64,000 bases of DNA from contig NZ_PVNB01000012.1 in the NCBI RefSeq assembly GCF_003001995.1, forward strand, positions 1 to 64,000, given 5' to 3'. The position numbers were made by a program, and so were the translations under genes. Source of the stretch: Orenia metallireducens (GTDB lineage Bacteria > Bacillota > Halanaerobiia > Halobacteroidales > Halobacteroidaceae). Every line of letters begins with the position of its first letter. The stretch's first letter is position 1. This document shows positions 52,597 through 61,698 of the stretch, piece by piece. The notes below the pieces were generated by a model. That model did not search any database. It was not told the origin of the DNA and worked only from the letters and a program-made list of their open reading frames with translations.

Positions 52597-54378
52597 ATGT
52601 TCTTACAAAAAAGTTTAAAATTAAAGTTGAACTTAATAATAGTAATAGTGATGCTATTACCATTATTGATTACAAATTCTATTATTATAAAGAGGGTCAT
52701 AGATAATACCCATCAATCTATCAATCGAGAGCAGAAGCAAATGCTTAATAATGTAAAGAGTCAATTGGAGATTATAATTAATGATACAGAAAGCTTGATG
52801 AAAATGGTAGCTGATAATGAAGTCATTAAGGGGATGAACCCTAATTTTGAAATGGGGAGATTACTAAAAGGAGTTGTAGAAGAGTATGATGCCATTCCTA
52901 ATATATCTGTATTGAATAAGGAAGGTAAGCAGATCTATAAGGTAATTGGCCAACTAGGTGACAGAAATGATAGAGAATATTATAAACAAGGGATTAGAGG
53001 TGAAGTTTATTATTCTAAGGTAATATATTCAAGAAGCCGTCATGTTCCAACTGTTATTTTGGCTATCCCAATCAAAAATGAAGGTCAAGTAGTAGGGGTG
53101 ATTGCTACTGAACTTGATCTATCCTTTCTAAGAGCTTTAGCTTCTCAAATTAAATTTAGAGAATCTGAATATCTCTATATAGTATCGGAAGATGGGAGGA
53201 CGATTTATCATCCAGATAAGAGTTTGGTAGAAGATATGTATGATGCCTCCCACTTAGCACCTGTTAAGGAGGTTATGCAAGGAAGAGAGGGGGTAGTGGA
53301 GTATGTCTATGAAGGTGTAGATAAGATAGTGGCTTATGCTCCTGTACCAAAGGTGAGATGGGGGCTTGGAATAACTATTGAGGATAAGGTTGTACATTCA
53401 GAGATTGCTAGAGAAACCAATAAAGTAATATATGCTCTGCTGATATCATTATTAATAGCTATAGTACTAGGTTATTTTCTAGCTAATCATATAGTAACAC
53501 CTATTTCTAAATCTATTCATTTTGCTCAAAAGATAGCCGATGGAGAGCTAACTAATAATAATCTGAAGATAAATAGTCAAGATGAGATTGGTAATTTGGC
53601 TCAAGCCTTAAATATTATGAAGAGTAATTTAAGAGAGGTAATAATTAATTTAAGGAACTCTGTAGAGCATCTATCATCTTATAGTCAGGAGTTATCTGCT
53701 TCGGCAGAGGAAGGTAGTGCTATCGTCTCTAATACCAGTGATAGGATTAATGATATAGTAGTAGATATAGAACAGATATCAGCTAGTAGTCAAGAGACGG
53801 CCAGTCTAGCACAGGTGGCTAGTAATAAGAGTGAAGAAAATAGTATGAATGTTAAAGATACAATGTCTAAGACTGTAGAGATTATTAAAGACTTAAATAA
53901 TAGCTCTAATCAGATAGGCAAAGTAGTAGAGCTGATCACTAACATAGCAGAACAAATCAATCTATTAGCACTTAATGCTGCAATTGAAGCAGCTAGAGCA
54001 GGTGAAGCAGGGCGCGGATTTGCAGTGGTAGCAGATGAAATTAGAGGATTGGCTGAACAGACTGCTAAGTCAACAGAAGATATAAAAAACTTAATCAATA
54101 CTATACAGAAAAAAGCAAAGCTAGGTTTGAGTTCTGTAGAGCATGTATTAGAAGAGACAGAAGAATTATTTGTAGAGATAAAGGAGAATGGAGAAAAGAC
54201 TGTAGAGCATATTAATGAAGTTGCTATTTCAGCCCAGAACCTTGCTCAAAATAGTGATGATTTATCTAACTCTTCTTTGGAGATGGGAAAGGTATCAGAA
54301 GAGATTGCAACATCTTCACAGGAGCTAGCCCACATGTCCCAGAGATTGCAACAAATGGTGGAAAAGTTTAAGGTATGA
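52597..54378 (+). CDS. Methyl-accepting chemotaxis protein with a Cache sensor
   Basis: A 593-residue receptor with a membrane helix at about 12-32 and a periplasmic double-Cache sensor (about 35-275; [46 protein letters not shown]). A second helix lies at about 280-302, then HAMP and a complete signalling domain with an intact tip ([20 protein letters not shown], then [19 protein letters not shown]). Cache receptors usually bind amino acids or organic acids. The ATG at 52597 follows AAGGAGGA. A possible attenuator precedes it. A separate -10 (TATAAT at 52493) could also drive it. Confidence 0.93.
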   Translation: MFLQKSLKLKLNLIIVIVMLLPLLITNSIIIKRVIDNTHQSINREQKQMLNNVKSQLEIIINDTESLMKMVADNEVIKGMNPNFEMGRLLKGVVEEYDAIPNISVLNKEGKQIYKVIGQLGDRNDREYYKQGIRGEVYYSKVIYSRSRHVPTVILAIPIKNEGQVVGVIATELDLSFLRALASQIKFRESEYLYIVSEDGRTIYHPDKSLVEDMYDASHLAPVKEVMQGREGVVEYVYEGVDKIVAYAPVPKVRWGLGITIEDKVVHSEIARETNKVIYALLISLLIAIVLGYFLANHIVTPISKSIHFAQKIADGELTNNNLKINSQDEIGNLAQALNIMKSNLREVIINLRNSVEHLSSYSQELSASAEEGSAIVSNTSDRINDIVVDIEQISASSQETASLAQVASNKSEENSMNVKDTMSKTVEIIKDLNNSSNQIGKVVELITNIAEQINLLALNAAIEAARAGEAGRGFAVVADEIRGLAEQTAKSTEDIKNLINTIQKKAKLGLSSVEHVLEETEELFVEIKENGEKTVEHINEVAISAQNLAQNSDDLSNSSLEMGKVSEEIATSSQELAHMSQRLQQMVEKFKV

Positions 54379-54476
54379 TTAATTAACAACGAGTACAGAA
54401 TAATTAATAGATAAATAACAAGCGATAGTTAGAGGTAGGTTACCCATATAATATAATTAATCTAGGAGGATAAATA

Positions 54477-54683
54477 ATGAGAACTGAAACTTTTGAAGTA
54501 AAGGGAATGTCTTGTCAACATTGTAAAGCTGCTGTTAAATCTGCCTTAGAGAATGTAAAAGGGGTAGAAGAAGCTAGAGTCAACTTAGAAATGGGGAAGG
54601 TAGAAGTAAAGTTTAATAAGGATGAGAGTAAATTGGATAAATTAAAAGATGAAGTTAGAGCAGCAGGTTATGAGGTCAGTTAG
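54477..54683 (+). CDS. copZ: Copper chaperone / heavy-metal-associated domain protein
   Basis: A 68-residue HMA-fold protein with the metal motif GMSCQHC (residues 10-16) and the usual second half (VNLEMGKVEVKF, then AAGYEVS). It binds Cu(I) through the two cysteines and hands it to a copper ATPase or regulator. The His between the cysteines differs from the more frequent Thr or Ser but is common in Firmicutes. No CopA ATPase gene is adjacent; a CsoR-family regulator gene follows at 54818. Confidence 0.9.
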   Translation: MRTETFEVKGMSCQHCKAAVKSALENVKGVEEARVNLEMGKVEVKFNKDESKLDKLKDEVRAAGYEVS

Positions 54684-54687
54684 AGAG

Positions 54688-54720
54688 AAAACCCTACCTT
54701 TGAAGGTGGGGTTTTTGTTT
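54688..54720 (+). terminator. Terminator after copZ
   Basis: AAAACCCTACCTT and AAGGTGGGGTTTT pair around a short TG loop with one G-U pair, then TGTTT. It separates copZ from the regulator gene. Confidence 0.85.
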
Positions 54721-54817
54721 TAAATTTAAGGTTAGTGCAAAGTTAAATTTTAAATTTCTCTGATTATATTGTATAATTTTAATATAGAATAGATTAATGA
54801 TTTTGGGAGGTAAAAAT

Positions 54818-55090
54818 ATGAGTTCATATAGTTCTGATAAAGAACAATTAATTAATAGATTAAAGAGGGTTGAAGGTCAAGTTCGTGGTATACAGCGGAT
54901 GATAGATGAGGAGAAGTATTGTGTAGATGTTTTAACACAGATTGCTGCTGTAAAAGGAGCATTGACCAAGGTAGGAATGACTATCTTAGAGAAGCATACC
55001 CATGGTTGTGTGCAGAATGCTGTAGCTAATGAAGATGGTGATGAGGTTATTAATGAATTGATGGAGGTAATATTTAAATTTACAAAATAA
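54818..55090 (+). CDS. csoR: CsoR-family metal-sensing repressor
   Basis: A 90-residue all-helical repressor (DUF156). LINRLKRVEGQVRGIQRMID is the DNA-binding helix region. The Cu(I) ligands C-H-C are visible as Cys in EEKYCVDVL and as His and Cys in KHTHGC. Copper sensing is supported by the neighbouring copZ; nickel or sulfide-sensing relatives differ at the first ligand or lack the His. The ATG at 54818 is chosen because GGGAGG lies 8 bases before it. Its own operator is not identified. Confidence 0.88.
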   Translation: MSSYSSDKEQLINRLKRVEGQVRGIQRMIDEEKYCVDVLTQIAAVKGALTKVGMTILEKHTHGCVQNAVANEDGDEVINELMEVIFKFTK

Positions 55091-55162
55091 TAAAACTATA
55101 TGATAAAGAATGATGATAAATTTTGATTAATAATCAGTAATTTTAAGAAAAGGGGAATTAAT

Positions 55163-55561
55163 ATGAGACAGTTTGCTCAGGTAGTATCTGTTTTAGATAA
55201 TGAGCATAAAGTAGAGGTAGTAATTAAAAAGCATTCTGCTTGTGGTAAATGTGGTGGTTGTCATAAAGGTGATGATATGAAATTGATAGTTGATAATGAT
55301 CTCAAGGCTAAATTAGGAGATATGGTAATCTTAGAGATGAAGGAGAGTAATCTTCTAAATGCAGCCTTATTTATCTATTTATTGCCCTTAGTAGGATTAG
55401 TAATAGGATATCTAGCTGGAGTAGCTTTAGGAATAGATACAGAATTGGGTAGAATAGGATTGGGATTTTTATTATTTTTAGCATCATTTTTAATTGCAAG
55501 AGGATTTGGCAAGGTACAAGAGAATAAGTATAACTTAAAGCTAACAGGTATTTTAGATTAG
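55163..55561 (+). CDS. RseC/MucC-family (SoxR-reducing) membrane protein
   Basis: A 132-residue protein with an N-terminal Cys-rich part (SACGKCGGCHKG, about 28-39) and two central helices (about 65-110), as in RseC. Family members are linked to SoxR reduction or sigma-E control, and in anaerobes often accompany Rnf electron-transport genes. No rnf gene is present here. AAAAGGGG ribosome site. A redox role at the inner membrane is inferred from the cysteines. Confidence 0.85.
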   Translation: MRQFAQVVSVLDNEHKVEVVIKKHSACGKCGGCHKGDDMKLIVDNDLKAKLGDMVILEMKESNLLNAALFIYLLPLVGLVIGYLAGVALGIDTELGRIGLGFLLFLASFLIARGFGKVQENKYNLKLTGILD

Positions 55562-55631
55562 TTATATTTAGTGAGATTAGATTAATGGCTGAATAATCAA
55601 ATTTATAATAAATTTGAAGTTAAGCTTAACT

Positions 55632-55655
55632 AGACCTACTTAGATAGGTCTTTTT
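55632..55655 (+). terminator. Terminator after the RseC-like gene
   Basis: AGACCTA and TAGGTCT form a short 7-bp stem with a 6-nt loop, followed by TTTTATAAA. Confidence 0.7.
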
Positions 55656-55706
55656 ATAAATATCTCAAGATAATTATTGAGAAAAATATAAGGAGGATCA
55701 AATAAG

Positions 55707-56516
55707 ATGAAATATAAGTTAATAGCAATTGATATGGATGATACTCTATTACCAAGTGGTTTAAGTATTTCAGCTAGAACTAAAGAGGCTATTAAAGCAG
55801 CAGAGGATAAGGGGGTTAAGGTTTTAATTGCAACTGGACGAATGTTCTCTTCAGCATTACCCCATTTAAAGGAGATGGGATTGCATGGTGAAGTCATTAC
55901 ATATAATGGAGCTTTAGTTAAGGAGATAGATTCAGCTAATACAATCTTACATAAACCAGTTGACTTAGTTTCTGCCCATAAGATTATTGATATCGTCAAA
56001 AAAGAAGACTTGCATTTGAATATTTATCTTGATGATATTTTATATGTCAATAAATTAGGTGCTGAAGCAGATTATTATGAGCAGATCTCAGGGATAAAGC
56101 CTGTCTTGATTAAGGATGATCTTAATGATTTTCTGGAAAGCCCTTCAACTAAGCTATTGATAGTAGAAGAAGATATTGAGAAAGCAGATGCTATAGAGGA
56201 GAGTTTAGAAAAGGAGTTTGGAGATATACTAAATATAACTCGTTCCAAACCTAAATTTATAGAAATTATAAATAAAGAAGTCTCTAAAGGTAACACTTTA
56301 GCCCAAATAGTAGAAGATTTAGGTCTTAGCTCTGAAGAGGTAATTGCTGTTGGTGATAGCTTTAATGATTTAGAGATGATAGAATATGCGGGATTGGGAG
56401 TAGCTGTAGCTAATGCTAGGGAGAAGATAAAAGAACGAGCAGATTATATTACTAAATCAAATGATGAAGATGGCGTAGCGGAGCTGATTGAGAAGTTCAT
56501 CTTAGCTGAAGAATAA
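55707..56516 (+). CDS. HAD-superfamily Cof-type phosphatase
   Basis: A 269-residue class IIB HAD hydrolase with motif I IDMDDTLLPSG (Asp nucleophile at about residue 9), motif II IATGR, motif III Lys in EIINKEVSKG, and motif IV GDSFNDLEMIEYAG. It dephosphorylates sugar phosphates or flavin precursors in the cytoplasm; the family has broad specificity and the exact substrate cannot be told. AAGGAGGA ribosome site. Alone in its transcript. Confidence 0.93.
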   Translation: MKYKLIAIDMDDTLLPSGLSISARTKEAIKAAEDKGVKVLIATGRMFSSALPHLKEMGLHGEVITYNGALVKEIDSANTILHKPVDLVSAHKIIDIVKKEDLHLNIYLDDILYVNKLGAEADYYEQISGIKPVLIKDDLNDFLESPSTKLLIVEEDIEKADAIEESLEKEFGDILNITRSKPKFIEIINKEVSKGNTLAQIVEDLGLSSEEVIAVGDSFNDLEMIEYAGLGVAVANAREKIKERADYITKSNDEDGVAELIEKFILAEE

Positions 56517-56773
56517 AGAATTAATATTTTAAATGGTTAATTTTAGCATAAATGGTTTTTGCTTTTAATAAAATAAATTAAGAGAAGAGAAGGGAAATTG
56601 ATTGGTCCGTTGATAATTTATAGAAAGCTAAATAGATGATTAGATATTTAAAAATATAATTAAATTTATACTTAAGCTGAGGACAGTTCAATATGAGTTA
56701 AAATCTTTTAAAATATAGATTTCTTATAAAGGAGCAAATAAACCATAATGATATATAGGAGGAGGGGTTTAGA

Positions 56774-57799
56774 ATGGAGTTGAATCAGATTTATAATAAT
56801 GCTAGAGAAAAGATGAAGGGCTATTGCAAGGTATGCCCCTTTTGTGATGGAAAGGCCTGTCGGGGAGAGGTTCCAGGTATGGGGGGAGCTGGTACTGGAT
56901 CAGCTTTTCAAGCAAATATAGAGGCTTGGCAGAGGTATAAATTGGAGATGAGAACAATTCATCAGGTTCAAAATCCTAGCACTGAATTAGAGCTGTTTGG
57001 AGTAAAATTAACTACCCCAATCATTAAGGCACCAGTAACAGGGAGTAGCTATAATATGGGAGGATCACTTTCTGAAGAGGAGTATGCCGATATAGTGGTT
57101 GAAGGAAGTAAAGAGTTTGGTACAATAGCTATGACTGGTGATGGTGCAGACCCTACTATGTATAATTCAGGGCTAGAAGCGATTAAACAGGCTGATGGTT
57201 TTGGTATAGCAATTATCAAACCAAGGTCACAAAAAGAGATTATTAAGAGGATAAAAGAAGCAGAGAAGGTAGGAGCCCTAGCGGTAGGAGTTGATATTGA
57301 TGGAGCAGGGCTGATTACCATGGCTTTAAAGGGGCAACCTGTAGGACCTAAGAGTAAAGAAGAGATAGAAGAGTTGGTTAATAGTACTGATTTACCTTTT
57401 ATTTTGAAAGGAATTATGACCTTAGATGAAGCAAGAATAGCAGCTGAGGCTGGAGTAGATGCTATTGTTGTTTCTAATCATGGTGGACGAGTCTTGGATA
57501 GTACGCCTGGAACTGCTGATGTTTTAGCAGAGATTGTTAGCGAAGTAGGTGGAAGGATTAAGATATTAGTAGATGGAGGAATTAGATCAGGGGTAGATGT
57601 CTTGAAAGCTTTGGCTTTAGGTGCCAATGGGGTTTTAGTTGCTAGACCCTTGATTATTGGTGTCTTTGGCGGAGAGAAAGAAGGATTTAAGATGATTTTA
57701 GAAAAGATGACCACTGAGCTTAAGAAAGCTATGATTTTGACAGGCTGTGAAAGCCTTGGAGCAGTTAAAGGTAATATTTTGAGAAAGCTTAATGATTAA
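56774..57799 (+). CDS. FMN-dependent alpha-hydroxy-acid dehydrogenase relative
   Basis: A 341-residue TIM-barrel flavoprotein. FMN and substrate residues are visible in APVTGSSYNMGG, PFILKGIMTLDEA, VSNHGGRVLD (catalytic His) and KILVDGGIRSGVDVLKALAL. The N-terminal 35 residues differ from lactate oxidase: a Cys-rich CKVCPFCDGKACRG suggests a metal or iron-sulfur site. The substrate may be lactate or another 2-hydroxy acid, and in an anaerobe the electron acceptor is unlikely to be oxygen (inference). GGAGGAGGGG ribosome site. Confidence 0.85.
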   Translation: MELNQIYNNAREKMKGYCKVCPFCDGKACRGEVPGMGGAGTGSAFQANIEAWQRYKLEMRTIHQVQNPSTELELFGVKLTTPIIKAPVTGSSYNMGGSLSEEEYADIVVEGSKEFGTIAMTGDGADPTMYNSGLEAIKQADGFGIAIIKPRSQKEIIKRIKEAEKVGALAVGVDIDGAGLITMALKGQPVGPKSKEEIEELVNSTDLPFILKGIMTLDEARIAAEAGVDAIVVSNHGGRVLDSTPGTADVLAEIVSEVGGRIKILVDGGIRSGVDVLKALALGANGVLVARPLIIGVFGGEKEGFKMILEKMTTELKKAMILTGCESLGAVKGNILRKLND

Positions 57800-57956
57800 C
57801 TTTCATTTTAAGCAGGATAACTTCTTTCTATTATAGAAATTAAAGAAGTATGTACTTATTATTAAATATAAGTTAAGATTAAGCTAAATAATTTATACTA
57901 TAATTAGATATTCAGTCTTTAAAATATTATTTATAGAAGGGGAAGGAAGATATAGG

Positions 57957-58997
57957 ATGACTGACAAAGAATTAAAGACATTAGACGATGTAAATAATTT
58001 CAAAGTAGATGAAGGTAGAGATTTATTCTCTGCAACCCATGAAGAGATAGAAATTGGAGCAACAACAGATATTTACTTTATTAGAACCAAAGAAATATTA
58101 GAGAAGATGAATTTAGAGGGGACTGAAATTGTAGCTGAAATCTTTGCAGGGGGAGCTGGAATTGTAGCAGGAATTGATGAAGCATTGAATCTACTAAAGA
58201 AGAAGGATGTTAAGGTATGGGCTTTAGAAGAAGGAAGTCAAGTTGAAAGAAAAGATGTTGTAATGAGAATTGAAGGTGCTTATAGTGATTTTGGTATCTT
58301 TGAGACTGCTATTTTAGGGATATTGGCTAGCTCTAGTGGGTGGGCTACTGCAGCAAGAGAGTGTAAACAGGCCTGTGGTGAGATACCAATGTTATGCTTT
58401 GGTGCTAGACATGTACATCCAGCTATTGCACCAGTAATGGAGAGAGCAGCTTTGGTTGGAGGAGCTGATGGTGCCAGCTGTATTTTAGGGGCAAAGTTAT
58501 TTGGAAAAAAACCTTCAGGTACTGTTCCTCATGCTTTAATCTTAACTGTTGGTGACACTTTAGAAGTGGCTAAGGCTTATGATGAATTTATGCCTGATGA
58601 TGCTGCAAGAATAATCTTGGTTGATACCTTCCAAGATGAAGCTGTTGAAGCAGTAAGGCTTGCAGATGCGCTAAAGGAGAATCTTGATGGAATCCGGTTA
58701 GATACAGCTTCTGAACGAGGCGGAGTAACACCAGGATTGGTTAAAGAGGTAAGGGCTAGGTTGGACCAAGCAGGACATAATCATGTAAATATCTTCGTAT
58801 CTGGTGGTCTAACTCCAGAGCGAATTATAGAGTTGAAGAGTTTAGGGGTTAATGGTTTTGGTGTAGGTAGCTATATCTCAGGTGCTAAGGCTATTGATAT
58901 GACTATGGATATTAAAGAGATTAACGGTAAACCTATCGCTAAAAGAGGGAGAATCCCAGGTAAGACTGATAGTCCAAATTTAAAAAGGGTATTATAA
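57957..58997 (+). CDS. pncB: Nicotinate phosphoribosyltransferase
   Basis: A 346-residue enzyme of the short NAPRTase class, which joins nicotinate to phosphoribosyl pyrophosphate for NAD salvage. Residues such as GILASSSGWATAARECKQA, CFGARHVHPAIAP, GTVPHALI, RLDTASERGG and VSGGLTPERI mark the type-II PRTase active site. Length fits the short archaeal/clostridial type rather than the long E. coli PncB. GGGGAAGG ribosome site before the ATG. Confidence 0.9.
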   Translation: MTDKELKTLDDVNNFKVDEGRDLFSATHEEIEIGATTDIYFIRTKEILEKMNLEGTEIVAEIFAGGAGIVAGIDEALNLLKKKDVKVWALEEGSQVERKDVVMRIEGAYSDFGIFETAILGILASSSGWATAARECKQACGEIPMLCFGARHVHPAIAPVMERAALVGGADGASCILGAKLFGKKPSGTVPHALILTVGDTLEVAKAYDEFMPDDAARIILVDTFQDEAVEAVRLADALKENLDGIRLDTASERGGVTPGLVKEVRARLDQAGHNHVNIFVSGGLTPERIIELKSLGVNGFGVGSYISGAKAIDMTMDIKEINGKPIAKRGRIPGKTDSPNLKRVL

Positions 58998-59102
58998 TTG
59001 ATAGGTTTTAATAGTGAAAAAGTAAGAGAGACTATTAGCCAATAAAAAAATAAATTCAATTTTTGATATAGACATATACTTATTAAATGAGATTTAATAA
59101 GT

Positions 59103-59181
59103 ATATTGTGACACTTTTAGAAATCAGTTCTTAGGAATCGGGGATCTATTAAAAACAAGGGTTCTTGATTCCTGATTTCTG
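59103..59181. repeat. ATATTGTGACA-ended repeat fragment with hairpin
   Basis: ATATTGTGACACTTTTAGAAAT at its start resembles the ends of the ATATTGCGAC family. AGAAATCAG...GGAATC then pairs with GATTCCTGATTTCT. It lies in the 450-base gap before the YesL-like gene, where I see no gene or clear promoter. Confidence 0.5.
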
Positions 59182-59450
59182 ACAGCTAAATTTTGGAATC
59201 ATCTTTAAATGATATCATATTTAAATTTTACTAAAATTATATGATTATAGCTAAATTAGTTATAAAATAAAATATTTATTTTCAAAGTTGCAGGATGTAA
59301 AGTAGATTATGTAGAAGTATTTAGAGTTGTAGGATATAGATTTAATTTATTGAATTTAAAGTAATTTAGTAAGTAAACTATTGTTTTAATGGATAGATAC
59401 CTTGTTAAATTCATTTATTTTATAATGATTGTAGTAAAAGGATGGAGATT

Positions 59451-60167
59451 ATGACTGTTTGGAGTTTAATTAAGAAGAGCTATAAAGAGATATATAGAAA
59501 TCTTTTTTCCATATTACTTAGTAGTATGTTATGGTTTTTGACTGCAGGACTAGTGATTATGTTCGGTTACATAAGTATTCAGGTTAAATTTTATCTTCCT
59601 ATTATAATAGGGTTAGTTATAGTTGGACCTATGACTGCTCAGTCTTTTTATGTTAGCAATAAGATTGTTAATTATAAGCAAGTTTCACTAAAGGACTTTT
59701 GGATTGGAATAAAAAAATATTTTCTTAAGTCTTTATTTATTACATTAATATTGGTTTTGATAGTTTTTATTTTAACTATAGACTTTAAATTTTTAATGGA
59801 TTACCAATATAAGGTTGGGATTATATTGACTCCTTTGTATATTTATCTGTTGATTTTTTTGGGTATGATGAGTATTTATTGCTTCCCTTTGATGATAGAA
59901 TTAGGGGAAGAGAATGAAAACGATTCTATTAGAAGTATATTAAAGTACTCATTTTCTTTGACTATTAATAATTTATTATATACTTTATTTATTTTTTTAA
60001 ATATCATAATTTTCGGTACTTTAAACATAGCTCTTGTATTTGGTCTGCTTATATTATTTATGGGGGGGATAGCTTTAATAGCTAATAATGCTACTCTTAA
60101 CCTGTTAGTAAAGTATGGTATTAAGAAACAGGTTAATGGACCCTATGATTTTAAGAATAATCAATAG
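59451..60167 (+). CDS. YesL-like (DUF624) membrane protein
   Basis: A 238-residue protein with five or six membrane helices (YRNLFSILLSSMLWFLTAGL, FYLPIIIGLVIVGPMTAQ and others). DUF624 proteins often sit beside sugar-binding or hydrolase genes; this one precedes a glucokinase gene by 53 bases, probably in one operon. Function unknown. The ATG at 59451, eight bases after AAGGA, is chosen over 59442, which overlaps the site. Confidence 0.75.
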   Translation: MTVWSLIKKSYKEIYRNLFSILLSSMLWFLTAGLVIMFGYISIQVKFYLPIIIGLVIVGPMTAQSFYVSNKIVNYKQVSLKDFWIGIKKYFLKSLFITLILVLIVFILTIDFKFLMDYQYKVGIILTPLYIYLLIFLGMMSIYCFPLMIELGEENENDSIRSILKYSFSLTINNLLYTLFIFLNIIIFGTLNIALVFGLLILFMGGIALIANNATLNLLVKYGIKKQVNGPYDFKNNQ

Positions 60168-60220
60168 TTCAATTATTGATTATTAATTTTATAATTATAC
60201 ATATTGAGGAGGGAATTTTT

Positions 60221-61189
60221 TTGCAAAAAGAATATGTAGTTGGTGTAGATTTGGGTGGGACAAAGATTTTAACTGCAGTAGCTGATTTGGAGGGTAATAT
60301 TTTAGCTAGAGTAAGAAAGGATACAGAGGCTAAAAAGGGTAAGGAGGTAGTTATCCAAAAGATCAAAGATACAGTCTATGAAGCTGTACAAGAGGTTGGC
60401 ATAGAGCTATCCCAAGTCAAAGGGATTGGTTTAGGGGTACCAGGACCTGTTGATATCAAAAAAGGTATTATTAAGCATACTCCTAATTTAGATTTAGATA
60501 ATATTAATATTGTTGAAGAATTGAGAGAATTAGATACTCCTATCTTCTTAGAAAATGATGCTAATGCAGCTGCTTTAGGTGAGAAGTGGTTTGGTGCAGG
60601 AAAAGAAGCAGAAAATATGGTTTATATGACTGTAAGTACTGGAATAGGTGGAGGAATTATAATCAATAAAGAGATATTCCATGGTGCTGGTGATGCTGCT
60701 GGTGAGATAGGTCACATGACTATTCTTCCTGATAGTAAACTTCAGTGTGGCTGTGGTAATTATGGCTGCTGGGAAGCTATTGCTTCTGGAACTGCTTTAA
60801 GTAAACTAGGAAAAGAAGCAGTTGAGTCTGGTAAAGATACTTTAATGAGTGACCTGGTTGCTGATTCTACAAAGGTTAATGGAGCAGTTGTGGCTAAAGC
60901 AGCAGAGCAAGGTGATAAAGTAGCTAAAGAGATTATGGATAAGATTGCTGGTTATTTAGGAATTGGAATGGCAAATCTAATTAATATCTTCAATCCTGAT
61001 ACTATAGTTATAGGTGGTGGTGTATCCCAATCCTGGGGGTTGATTGAAGATAAAGTAAATTCAACTATACAAGCAAGGGCAATGGATTCTTTGGTAGAAG
61101 ATGTTGATGTTGTTATAGCTGAGTTAGGTAGTGATGTTGGTGTATTAGGAGCAGTAGCTACTGCTTTAGCTGAATTAGATTTATTTTAG
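60221..61189 (+). CDS. ROK-family glucokinase
   Basis: A 322-residue ROK kinase. The phosphate loop is VGVDLGGTKILTAV (about 7-20), the sugar motif ENDANAAALGEKW holds the catalytic Asp, and the zinc site is CGCGNYGCWEA. GAGDAAGEIGHM supplies the sugar-binding His and Glu. It phosphorylates glucose or a related hexose on C6, fitting glucose released from raffinose or melibiose by the GH4/GH36 enzymes. The TTG at 60221 is chosen because GAGGAGGG lies 6 bases upstream; an earlier frame start at 60176 precedes that site. Confidence 0.92.
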   Translation: MQKEYVVGVDLGGTKILTAVADLEGNILARVRKDTEAKKGKEVVIQKIKDTVYEAVQEVGIELSQVKGIGLGVPGPVDIKKGIIKHTPNLDLDNINIVEELRELDTPIFLENDANAAALGEKWFGAGKEAENMVYMTVSTGIGGGIIINKEIFHGAGDAAGEIGHMTILPDSKLQCGCGNYGCWEAIASGTALSKLGKEAVESGKDTLMSDLVADSTKVNGAVVAKAAEQGDKVAKEIMDKIAGYLGIGMANLINIFNPDTIVIGGGVSQSWGLIEDKVNSTIQARAMDSLVEDVDVVIAELGSDVGVLGAVATALAELDLF

Positions 61190-61272
61190 TATTTTTAAAG
61201 TTGCTTATATCAGAAGTATTTATAATTCTTCTGATTTTAATAAATTAAATAAATTTTAAGGGGGTTTTTGGT

Positions 61273-61590
61273 ATGGAGAATATAAATCTAGACAAAACTG
61301 CTTTTCAAATCACGTTACATGGTGGAAATGCTAAGGATTTAGCCAATGATGCATTAGTTGCAGCCAAAAAGGGAGACTATGAACAAGCTGAACAATTATT
61401 AGCAGAAGCTAATAAGGAATTTGATCTTGGTCATCAAGTACAATCTAAGGCTATGCAAAAAGATGATAGTGATAATAGAATAGTACCTACTCTATTATTA
61501 GTTCATGCAAAGGATCATTTAATGGCTGCTAAAACAGAAATTAAATTAATCAATGAATTGATTGATTTACACAAAAAATTAGATAAATAA
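61273..61590 (+). CDS. Orphan PTS EIIA of the lactose/cellobiose type
   Basis: A 105-residue helical protein matching the LacF/ChbA EIIA family. LHGGNAKDLANDALVAAKKG (about 15-34) and LLVHAKDHLMAAKTEI carry the conserved phospho-His, in VHAKDHLM (about residue 77). No EIIB or EIIC gene is near. With hprK 109 bases downstream it may be a regulatory phosphoprotein, or it may partner distant EIIB/C genes for beta-galactosides or cellobiose (inference). GGGGG ribosome site. Confidence 0.9.
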   Translation: MENINLDKTAFQITLHGGNAKDLANDALVAAKKGDYEQAEQLLAEANKEFDLGHQVQSKAMQKDDSDNRIVPTLLLVHAKDHLMAAKTEIKLINELIDLHKKLDK

Positions 61591-61596
61591 TAAGTA

Positions 61597-61681
61597 GCTA
61601 AAGGTAAGTAGCTAAAAGTGAGTAGTGAAGAATAAATAATTATGCTATTCCTACTCACTAATTACCACTTATTACTTACTG
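61597..61681. repeat. AGTGA/GTAAC intergenic hairpin repeat before hprK
   Basis: AAGTAGCTAAAGGTAAGTAGC and AAAAGTGAGTAG pair imperfectly with CTACTCACTAATTACCAC and TTATTACTTACT. It looks like the elements at 32115 and 49720. Confidence 0.5.
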
Positions 61682-61698
61682 AATTAAGAGGTGGAATA

